From positions 8,211,611 to 8,275,610 of the forward strand of contig NC_089315.1 in assembly GCF_036669915.1 (NCBI RefSeq): a DNA stretch of 64,000 nucleotides, written 5' to 3'. Position 1 is the stretch's first letter. Every line of letters starts with the position of its first letter. Source of the stretch: Pocillopora verrucosa (taxonomy: Eukaryota; Cnidaria; Anthozoa; Scleractinia; Pocilloporidae). The notes beneath the pieces were generated by a model. It saw nothing but the letters and a program-made list of their open reading frames with translations, was not told the origin of the DNA and made no database searches. Shown here in pieces: positions 37,301-49,300 of this stretch. The translations under genes were made by a program, and so were the position numbers.

Positions 37301-40300
37301 CCCGGTAAATAGAGATTATTCCTTGGAAAATGTGCACGAACGATTTTAATTCACGAGTTGCGAAGCATAAAAAACTAACGAGTGAGCGCAGCAAACTAGT
37401 GAGGTTTTGATGCATTGCAACCAGTGAATAAAAATTGTTCAAGCACTTTCCATGGTATGGTACTTTTATTTCATACATACTGAGATTTTTTCACATGTCA
37501 AAGATTGGAAGCGAACGACTGTGAAAATACACCGTTCGTCCAACCAGAGACACGAGCGATAGTACTTCATAGTGTAAATCTCAGTATCTGAAATAAGTAG
37601 TATTACAGGATTATGAAGTTACTTAAAAACAGCCTCGAGTGAATAAAATCACACAGGGGCAACAAGTTATGTTAATAAACGTATATGATTCGAGGATTTA
37701 CGGTGCTGTAAAAAGTGACTGGGAAAATCTTAAGGAAGCTCTGTCACATTAATTTGAGTCAGTTTCTTTAACTTGCAAATTCAAGCGTAATTTCACTTGA
37801 CCTGAAAGCTTCAAGAAATGCCGGAAACTTTTGTAAAGCATGTGTCTTGTCTATAGCTTGACATCTTTGTCTTAATGAAACAGGGACCTCCGGGACCTCA
37901 GGGGGACCGAGGACAGGCAGGACCTCGTGGATCGATGGTAAGCCGTGTTTTGTTCACGTGATTCATCATAGGGCACTTAGAGTATAGAGTAATTTGAAAA
38001 TATGTTTTTCATATCAGGGTATTCCAGGAAAAGCGGGTCTTCCAGGATTTCCTGGACCTCGTGGAGAAACGGTGAGATCCAAGTTTTGATAGAGACTTTT
38101 AGTTCATCTTGATCTTTCGTTCAAACTTTTAGTTCTCGCGATGTTTTTGATAATCTTTGGATTGAGTGCGTTTCTGTCGTGGGTTATAGGGACCTCAAGG
38201 AAAAATAGGGCCGCCAGGATCCCCCGGAATACCAGGTGGACGGGTAAGTTATTTTTAACATGTTCCGATGACAAAGAGGATCGAAAGAAAATTATCGGTT
38301 TAATTTAATCATGGCGAGGATTCCTTTCCTGTTATCACTTGACGATTTTTTTAGAGTAGATTATTGTCAATTTTGAAGAATATTAATGTTATAATTAATC
38401 CAGTATATAGGCATCACTTTCGATAACAATTAAAATAGAAAAAGTCTTCAGTTTCCCAGGAGCCGCTGAATGTCAAACCGAGAATTAGTCAAGAATTATT
38501 TGTGTACTTCAGCAAGAAGTACAAGACCTGGAAAGACCTGGAAAATTGGAGTCAAGTGGTTAAAAAGAGAATCCTTAGGAATCTGTTTCTGTAAACTGTT
38601 TGATATGAAGTAGGCTCATCGAAGTTGTCTAGCTTTTAAACTCTTGTCAAATACATAACCATGCAGCAATAGTAATCCGACCATGCCAGGTAAGAATCCG
38701 TTGGACATTCGTTAAAAAACCGCTGTGAGTCATCAACTCACCGCTGTCTGCTTAGACTCATTTTTAACATCCTCTTATTGATTTAGGGTCCTGCAGGTGA
38801 AAGGGGAAGCTCAGGATCTAAAGGAGAACGTGGCCGACCGGTGAGAACACAATAACGCATTATCCCTCTGCCCGTGTTTGTTATGATCCAAGAAGAGACA
38901 TGATGAAAGTTGTGTGGATTCACGCACTACTCTCGATAATATCGTTATTTTTGTCGTATCTAGGGACCCCAAGGATCCACAGGAGACCCAGGGGAGCCTG
39001 GCAAGGATGGTTCAAAGGTGCATAACAGTTCTTTTTTTAACCTTCTAATCTTTGAGGGTTGACGGATTTTTTTTTTTTCAGAAACGCCTGCAAAGCACTA
39101 CGTAGTTATTTGCAAAAGTGGTATTAAGTAACCCTTTGGCTTTGTTCTGCCGTTTGAGATCTGCGTTTTCCTTTTTTTCGGATAAAACGAGTTATGTTGC
39201 ATAAAACGTAAATCACGCTTTCTTTTCTATTTATCTCGTTCTGTATTTTTCCTTATCAGGGAGAGCCTGGTAAATCAGGCGCGGACGGTAAGGACGGTGC
39301 ACAGGTGAGAGCTGAAATTTTCAAGTTCTCAGTTCTGGAGTAGAAGAGAAACATGATGGTCTTTTCCTTTCCATTAAGATCCCGCTACTCTGGGAGGTGA
39401 AATGCTAACACTCAAACAATTGATTTTGCAATTTTTCTTTGGATCTGAGCATTTTTCTTGATTCTTTATATTTAGGGTCAGCCAGGAACACCAGGGCCGA
39501 AAGGTGCTATGGGACCGCCAGTAAGAAACAAGTTTTTAAAGAGATTGTCTATTTGTTAATTATCATAAGTGTTTTAGTTTTTGAAAGTTGATTGGGAATG
39601 ATTCTTGAAATTAAGCCTGAAACCCATAAGAGTGACTAGTGTCACCACTGATTATGAGACTGAATGGAAATGATCTCCAACTGAAGAAATTCTTTCAGTA
39701 TTTTTCCTTGTTAGTACCTAAGGAAATGTAAAGAGAACAGTATGAAAAATATGCATACTGATGTAAGGGAACAAGCCACCTTAAGATTATTATTTCTAAG
39801 GGTCATTTGGTTGTTTCCTCAGGGACCCGCTGGACTCAAAGGAGTAGAAGGACCGATCGGTCCACCAGGAGCACAGGTAAAGCGATGAGTATTGGTCAGA
39901 GTTTCATTTTTTTTTCTTATTACATCCACCAGCAGTGCAATTAAATCGTCCATATTTTTTCAGGGGCCTCAAGGAATGCGCGGACCACCCGGACAACCTG
40001 GACCCCAGGGTCCTATAGTGAGTTCCGCAAACATATTTTTAAGCATTTTCAATGCGTTCTCCATTATTATTCGAGCTACAGATTATTTTCATTTTTGATC
40101 TTGTAAGAGAACATCCTCTACATCCACTTTTATAATTTGGGATAGATGTACTTCGTATGTGTAATTACATGATTTCGAGTGCAATTTGCGATAAATAAGC
40201 GCGATTAAGTTTTTCAAATGCGAACAAAATTGCATGACACCGTGGGTCTAGTCCAATTTGTAGTCTTTGAAAAAATTTACGAGTTTACGAGTTTGTTTTC

Positions 40301-43300
40301 CTCTTTAGTTGATTTTACCTTGTGACATAGTTCACTGGTTCGCCCGCTTGCCTTTGCCTTGTTGCCCGAGTAGTCGGACTTCCTCCACTCTCTTTCTCTG
40401 TTAAGTATCGGTCTACGGCAGTAAACTGTGCACGAAAGCACGTATCACGCTCGTATTCTTGCCGGTTTTTCTTCCGAACTGTCACCTAAAACTCCTCGTG
40501 AAGTTTGTTCAGAGCCTCCGATTCATACTTTACAATTCCCAAGACTTCCAGACTTTAAGCCATATGTTTGCGCTTTTTGATGATTTTGTTTTTAAAATTC
40601 ACCCTCAAACTCGGAATTAAAACGTTTTACTTTCCATTTATCTGTTCGCCATTTTGGTTTGTTGGTCTTTCGCGACTCTCCTGTCAATATATTTAATTTC
40701 AACTTTCTGCACTGTTTGAGATTAAATAAAAATTTATGCATGCATTTCATTATGAAGTCAATGGAACTCTAACAATGATTATCAATCACGTGTCTTCTCG
40801 CAGGGGAGGCCAGGTCGCCAAGGACCTCAAGGACCAGCTGGAGAGAAAGGCAGTAGGGTGAGTGCACGTGCGTAGCACTCAACTTCAATTCTCTCTTCTT
40901 AATATCAAGTTAATTGCGCATGTCCTGAGTAACTGGTGTTTGACGAGTTCGCGAGTCATACTCGCGCGTGACTTCTGGCATGGCAAACTATTAGTTATTT
41001 AAAATTTGAAGCTTTCGCATGTTATCCTGTTAGGGAGAAGAAGGAGCTCGTGGAGAGCCTGGACCCGAGGGGAAAGCTGGACTTCCGGTATGTAACGTTG
41101 ACATATTTCTGATCAATAATGATATGCTGATGGATGTTTCATAAAAAAATAGTTTTAGTTGTTAGGTAGAAAGAAATATTGTTCAGTAGTTCTTTCATCA
41201 TTTGTACACAGTCCCTATGAGTTACTAAAACTTGCATCTCGTTACAGTAAGGCTACTGGTGAACGTTTTTGCTACAAACTGGACGCGTACCTGATTGTAT
41301 TGAGCTGCATGAATTGATGCCGTTAGGGACTTTGCTTTAACCGTCTGCCAGCAAACACTTGACTGCGAGTAACTAATAGGCCATTTTACAGTTGTGTACT
41401 TAGTTGCCAAGCCTTTGATTTGGAGTGAGGCTGAAGGTGACCTTGTTGTGTTAGGGACCAGAATCTAGTTAGCATGATAACAAATTAATTTGCATTTCAA
41501 AAGCAGCAAGGTTTGTATCATAACAAGGTCACCCTTAGCCTCACTCCTGTTCAAAGGCTTGGCAACCAAGCATACAACTGTAAAATGGACTATTATTTTC
41601 TTGTTTAGGGTAAACAAACTGGTGAGGAAGGACCAAGCAGGCCCCCCTGGCGAGGAGGGTGAAGAAGGTACGGGAAAATGTTTACCTTCTCTTTACAAGA
41701 ACTGCATTAATTGGGGATTCCTCAGTTTTGCACCGGCGCATTCCTGTTATGAGCATTTAAAATCACATAATTAGGGGAATGAGCGTGCGTGTATTCCAAG
41801 AAAACGCAGTGTTGTTTTTCAATCCATGGACCAATTAAAGAAGGTACGATGATCTTTCGCTCTTTAACGAGAACGGTGACCTATATTTTTTCATTGTATG
41901 ATTTTTGGTGACAAAATTATCCCTTTTAAATGGGGAAATTAAGGAAAAAATTCTTCGAAGGGAAAAAAAGATAAAGCTAAAAGCTGTGCACGAAACCCAT
42001 AGCTCGAGGATGCAAATTATGACCCTTTAAAGGAACCACTCGATGAACGTTTTGAGTGCGATTTCGTTTAAATTTGCGTGATTTTCCCACAAATTATATA
42101 TCAAATTGTTCCATACGCTCCAGACTTTCTATCCTATTTAGTTTTTTTCAAGGGTTATTTTAAAAACCCTTGCTTCTAGCTGCAGCAAAATGTAACGTGA
42201 ACCGATGAAATGACGCGCGTGATTAGTGCAAGAACAGGCATAAATGGTGTAAGTTTGGCCCAATAATATGTCGAAACAAGCACGATGAACATTTTTTTAT
42301 TGTATTTTCTGGTATGCGTGTAAGGCTTTTTCGAAATAAAGGTTGTAATGAAAAATGCGGTTCCTATTTTTCATTTTTAAGAAGGTCTTCTAGTATGACA
42401 GACCTGTTACAAATAATTCGATTGTTCAAGGAAACGAGATTTGAATTTTTTCCCTTCAGGGTGACAAAGGAACGTCAGGGCATTACCAGGGAAGAAAGGA
42501 GGACAAGGACCAAAGGTCATTTATGACGGGTGGGTTAATAAAATCGAACTGTAAACCGCTTTTCGTTTAAGTGAGGTGAAATCAACAACCAAACTGACTG
42601 ATTACACAAACGCCCATTAGCCTTTTAACTCCTGTGGGTGACCAAGACAGAGTTTCTCATACAATATCAATGCAATATCATGCAGACAAGTGATGAGAAT
42701 AATTGAATTATCTGGGGATTAATAGTTGATTCAGTGCCAAATTCTCCGAACGGAATTTCATTAGAATTGTAGGCAGACATTAAGAAGAATTACAAAAGAG
42801 ATACAGGGAATGGAAACGGTGATGTTCATGGCTTCGAGAGGTTCAACTCAACAGCACCGGTTTTCACTATCAACAATAAAAGTTAATCAGAATGAACGGC
42901 AAAGTTTTTATGTCATCTAAAGAAAGTAGACATTATTGGAACCTCAGTACGATTCCATACTCTCGAATTTTGCCGCCCGAAGCGTTTTTCAAGATTAGGT
43001 TTTGGACAGGAATATTCCGAATCGCGGGTGAGAATTTACAACATTAGCTGTGTACTGATTAATGCGGACGCTAATATCTTTAAGCGTCAACGTGCGCCTT
43101 AAGTGGTTAATTGCCAAAACCCATCAACTGATATTACCTTACCTTTTCAGGGACCTCCAGGGCCCCGCAGGACAAACTGTTACCGGGAAAAAACTGGACC
43201 GCCTGTACGTACCACAAACTGAGCAGAGAGCTTAAAGGCACTGTGCTACGAGTTTTGAAGTATGGGAAACGCATTTCGATTGAGCGTTGTGACACAAAAA

Positions 43301-46300
43301 CCAATGAATTCAAAAGAGCCAATCAGAGCAACAGGAAAGTTATCACAAGAAGCCAATGATAATTCAAAGTTAAAACAAGCAAACAGCCTAAAGCGCGGGG
43401 AAAAAACGCGAGTGACCAAGTTCAGTAAAACCAAAGCACATCCCCGATTACTTTCGGGATTGGAAAAATTTCTCTGTGTTGTAAGATATTGGTTCTGTGA
43501 GATGGGAGGGAACCTTACAATAGTAAGAATGAGGATAGCAGTAACAAAAATAACGACAGGATAAAAGATGATTACAACAGGTTGGAAAGTACGACTTTTG
43601 AGGTGCTATTTGAGGTCACCTTTTGAAATATGCACAACCAGATTTCACAGCGGTTTGTTTGTTATCTGTTGAAATTTTTCTCCATTTTCGTGCGTTCTCC
43701 ATTCTATTTTCATTTTGGTTCAGTGGTACCTTTTTAAAAAATTTGTATATAATATGTTGCGCGACTTGTCTACAATGTCTCTCACCTTTGCAATTTAAAC
43801 CGGTGCGGTTCGTTAATCAAGGATCGCTGTAAATTATAATATCACTGTAACTTTTTGATGACTTTGCGATGTTGTTAATCACTTATGCTTCAATTTTAAG
43901 TCACTTTTTTTTGTCCATAGGGCCCACCCGGTGAGATTGGACCCAAGGGGCCACTGGTTCCAAGGGGTGAGAAAGGGAGCGACGGAGGACGCGGACCACC
44001 CGGGCCTAGTGGATCTCCGGAGTTCCGGTAGGAACAAATCTTTGACTTCTCTTAGCGCCAGAGCTAAGGTGAAATAGCAAGTTAAAATTAAACGCAGTGA
44101 AAACGTTGTGGGTGTTTTTTCATGCATCATGATGTAAGGTATTGAATGATTTTTATTCTTACTTCGAAGGGCGTTCCTGGACCCAGAGGACTGAAAGGTG
44201 AAGAGGACCCGGTGGTTCACAGGGATGTTCAAAAATTGTTGTCTCAGTCGTACGCGGAAGGGATTGTTGTGGATCACGTGTTTTTTATTTCTATAGTTTC
44301 GGTTGCGCATGCGTTTAAAGAACTTTCTAATTGAGTGTTGTAAACTCAGACTGTCGCAAACGGTACAGCCAATCCAAACAAAACCGGAAATGAGAAGCAA
44401 CGAGAATGAGAACTCGAAGTAAGTACATGTAACCGACTTCAAGCGCGAGGAAACGTGGCTAATCAGGTCGCGATTGTGTTAAGTAACACATCTGATGGTT
44501 GAGAACATGACGCGAATTTTCTATGCCAATCACATGGTAAGTGAAGCTCAAAGCAACACAATCTTGGGTTAATTTTTTACAACTTTCAATTAAATATGTG
44601 TGAGAAATCAGTTAGCTTTTCTTAAATCTGTTGTCTGTCAAAGGAGCGCCTTAATCGATAATTACAACGATAATGCAACCTATAATTCAGTTAACACATA
44701 AGATTGAGTTGTGTTGACGTTAGAGTAAGAGATTCTGTGGCGCAAATTTCATTTTTTTGTGTCAAGTTATGACCAAGTACTTTGATTAGGATGTGCTCTC
44801 CTCTTTCCTAATGTTGTCTCAGTTGTCAGCAAAGCAACAAAGGTTTACTGTGCGCTACATACCTTAACAATTAATATTTTGTTTAGAAACCTGGCTTCTC
44901 AATCACTTAAATATTTTCCACCATAAAGGGACCTGATGGATTATTACTTTATTTACATCATGGTGCCGCGATAGTTTCATCATTACGATGTAACTCATTC
45001 TAAATTTAGATTTTGAAAAGTTTGTTACATTGTTTGATGTCATTATTTCGTTGTTCTCATAGGGATCTACAGGATTACCAGGTCCTCGCGGCCACCAGGA
45101 CCGGCGGGAGCTAAGGTTAGTGACATCATTAAAGATATCATCCATACGTCAGGTTTATGTGGCCAAAAACTGTTACTTGTCCTAGTGTTTCAATGGTAAA
45201 TCATTGAATAAGAGTGCGTTTGAGACAATGAAAACGTAACGAATTTGAACTCCACAGGGAGACCAAGGTGAACCTGGTGAAACCGGTGATGATGGGCGAC
45301 CTGGAGAGAAGGTGAGTGGCTTCATTATCATCCCTTAAAATGATACTCTTTTCTGTTGGATCTCTTTTTGCATTACATTTTTGGTATTTGAGATAACTTG
45401 GATAGAATGTATATGCTGTTCTAGAAGTGAATTTGGTTTCATAGGGAGATCAAGGGCCGAAAGGTGACGCAGGCGCCCAGGGCAGCAAGGCCCACCGGTA
45501 AGCTTTTAATTTATCTGCTTTCGTTTTGATATGTTTAAGAAACAATAAACCTCGTTTAGCCTGTTGCAGCTTACGTTCTCACGTGAATGCAATAAACTAT
45601 CGAATGGTCTTAGAGCCCGGTAGGTAAATAAAAAATGCTCATATACGTATCAAGGACGGGGACTAGGAAGGCTGTAAAGGAAATGTTTGAGGTTTTTTAA
45701 AACCCTTTACACCCTGACAATGCAACGTCGTCGCTTTTCACCGCTAGCTAAGTATGTCAATTCCTGGTTTTTACACCACGTGAATTTCTTTTACAGGGTC
45801 GAGCTGGTCAAGCGGGATCTAAAGGCGACCGAGGGGACCCCGGTCCGCAGGTATGTTCAGATTGTGCAAATTTCTTTTTTTCTCCTTTTCATAAGTTTCT
45901 CAAAACAGTGTAGTCGATCAGGGCTGCATTATAAAAATTATTGAACGAGACGTTTTCCGTAAAGTAGAAGAGGAAGCCAAGCAACTGAGCAACTTTTTCT
46001 CTGGTTGAGCTGCATTCCTTTTCGTGTACTCGAGAATTAAACTCATGAAGCAGTATGGTTAGAGCAGTTTCAACATATTTTTTTGTGTAAGAGTTGATGT
46101 AATAATGCTGAAAACCAGAGAAACGCGCTCCAGCCGGAGGCGAAGCTTTGGAGATGTAAGAACATGACCTTTGGTTGGGTGAACACCGGGAACCCTCTAG
46201 AGGACTTGAAATTTGTGTTATATACTTTAATTGCGTTGCTTTCTTTGCTAGGGTCCCCAGGACCACGAGGTCCCGCCGGCGCACCAGGACTCAAAGGACC

Positions 46301-49300
46301 AGTGGTGAGCATTTTTGAAATGTTGTGTATAATCACGGCTATATAATACTGAGCTCTAAATTTTGGGTCATGATTTTAGGGTGCATCTGGACCCCCAGGA
46401 CCTCAGGGCCCACCAGGGCCACAAGGTACTAAGGTAAGACTTTGGAACTGGCGTGATGTGGAGTTCTTGATATTGTGTAAATCATTTTCAGACAATCAAC
46501 ACTCTGTGAGGTGCGTTTATATGCAACATGTTTATGTACCTGCACTTTAACCCTACTCACGGAGAGAACCGTTATGAAGAATTACAGAATGTATTTGTTC
46601 ATGTAATGAGAGAGTTCCAATTTTTTTGTTTTCGTTTTTTTTTCTTTTAAAAGGGAGGTCCTGGTGCAGAGGGAAAGGACGGACAGCCAGGTCCCCCAGG
46701 AGCAAGAGTAAGTTTTCGTTTGATGGAAGATATGATTGTTTCATTTTTCTGGAACTTGTTGGATTTTTAATGAGACGTCGTGGCATCAACTTTTAAACTT
46801 TTAAAGATATTTTGCTTGACATGAAACAATTTAGTCATTTTTTATGATGGGTTGTTATAAATTTCATGAACACCAGAATATATTCGAAATGTAATTTTTT
46901 TTATGACCAATCACTTTAGAGATCTGGAAATGTTAAAAAAAAACACACACAAATCCACAAGCTTATTGGCGTACCTGCGCATGCGTACAGTTATGATTTC
47001 TCACGCCTAATTAGCTTTATTTCCTTGACACGATTACCTTTTTTTTCTCGATTTTAAACCTTATTTTTGAGTCTTGCGGTAGAAAAAAAAATGAGCTTTT
47101 GGTATATTTTATTGTTCACTTTTACCCAGGGTCCTCCAGGCGCCAGGGGAGATGATGGAAACCCCGGCAGTCCGGGTGAGCCGGTAAGTAAAGCTGTGTT
47201 GATGACACAAGTAGTTACTTAGTCTCATTCTGTCGCACGTTGTCGTTGCAGGGAGAGCCTGGGCCTCGTGGATTCAGTGGATCTGATGGCGATCCTGGTG
47301 ACAAGGTAAATACATCATCTGCTTTATGTAGGCCGCATTGAATTCAAGGGCTGGCAAAGTCTAATTTTTTGATTTTCGTATGAAGTCGTTCTTTGTCAGT
47401 GATGCATGCTCCCTTTGTTGTCATGTTTATCATAACGTTTTTTTTTTCTTTCTTTAGGGTGACACTGGTCCACTGGGTCCCCCAGGGGTGGCAGGTCCTC
47501 CTGGCCCTCCGGTAAGAATTACTTCTACGCAGCCTAAATTCAAATTAGTGGGACTGCAGCTCGCAGTAAAGTTGTTTAAAAGAACAGCAATCGTATTGTT
47601 GCGAGAATGAAAGAGGATGGGGTGTCCACTCTGCTGGCGAGTGAAATGAATCTCAAAAGATTCCTTCTCCGCTCCCACTCCCCCCAATTACTCACGGGCT
47701 GCGTGCGCATCACCCCTGCTTCTTCATCTGCATTGGTGAAATAGAGAGGTGGTTCGCATTCTTTGTTTGGTAAAAAAAAAGGAAAATAAAAAAGGTGCAA
47801 CAGCAAAATATGATACTCTTGGTTTCTTCTCGTTTGAGATGATACTTGCGTGTGAAAATATCTGGACTTCATCTTGATCCATAAAAACGTCAACGACAGA
47901 AACAAAGATCTCGGTCATTATACAGAGTTTTATTCTTCATCCTTGCTCAGTAATGGAAGTGTCCCAATGCAGAAGGTCCATTTGGTTGTTTGGTACCAGA
48001 AGCAAAAAAGAGGCGAAGAATTAACAGAGTGTGGAATATTTCTGCTATTTTCACTTTTCACCTTCAGAAGAAAATATCATTAGGTAGCCTCGAGGTGAAA
48101 AGAACTAAGATAATCAGTGTGTATCAGTGTGTATCTATACCATACTTAACGTTTGGTCAGCTTGTCTTACTTCATTACCCTGATGATCAAACACTAATCA
48201 TTATGGATGTCGATTTCAGGGACCAAGAGGGGACAGGGGACCGGTCGGCGAAAGAGGAACCCCCGGTTCTCCGGTAAGTGGAGTAATCCCGTCATCGGTC
48301 TTAATCAGTACAATTGCAAACTTAAGAAGGGTTGAATCCTGCAACTCGCATTTGCCTTCTTCAAATATTCAGTTTTTCCTGAGTACCATACTTGATGTAT
48401 AATTGCCACGCCTCTGGAGGGGATCTAAAGTGTAAGCTTTCGTTCTGAAAGCACGTTTGATATTGCCCTGGGTAATACGGTTATGATTTTTATTATTATT
48501 ATAATTATGTTAGGGTGATCCAGGACCGCAAGGATTGCCGGGACTTCAAGGACCGCGCGGAAACACTGTAAGTATCTTCCATAATAAGCTGCGAAATGAG
48601 GGAAATAGAGGAAAAGAAGAATGAACTTAAATTTGCCTCGCTCTCAACATGTGGCTTCATAGTTCAGTTGGTAGTGGCGCTCAACTAGTATTTATAAAGT
48701 GAGCTAACGAGAAATTCACTGACGCCAGCAAAAGCAAATATCACAATATCACAATGGACCAATAACAGCTTGAGGTAGAAACGTGCTTCGAGTTGATTGA
48801 AGCGCGAGCTAACGCGCAACAGCATGCTTGTGATGGGCTCATTTCACTTTTACTAATGTTTGCTTTAGCCAATAGGGTGTCTTATGGCATTGTTTATGGC
48901 CCGTGGAAGATATCATCCTTGCAAATACATGGAAACCCAATGCAGACAGGCAACTGCTTTTTAAAATACTTGGGCTGGATTATTCGAAAGAGACTTTCAC
49001 AAAGTCAGGATTAAACATTCAACTAGGTTTTAATTCCTCTGCTACAAAAGTGTGTACAATGCCGACTTTCTAGGTGGTTTAATTCATTGTGAGACAAAAC
49101 TTACGTGCTCATGAGCATGAAGCCTCTCTGCCAAGTCATAAAACTAAACGAATAATTTACCACGTGCCTGTGTTAGATTAATCATGATTGAAACAACCCA
49201 GCCGTGTCGCTTCGGTGCTGGGAGGCTTGTTTTCCGATGTCTTCAACGATATATTTTACTATTAGGGTCCAAAAGGAGAGAAAGGATTACAAGGATCACA

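Noticed and set aside
43879-44442. 187-codon minus-strand frame over collagen exons
   Set aside because: Antisense shadow of Gly/Pro-rich helix exons; no motif or splice logic on that strand.
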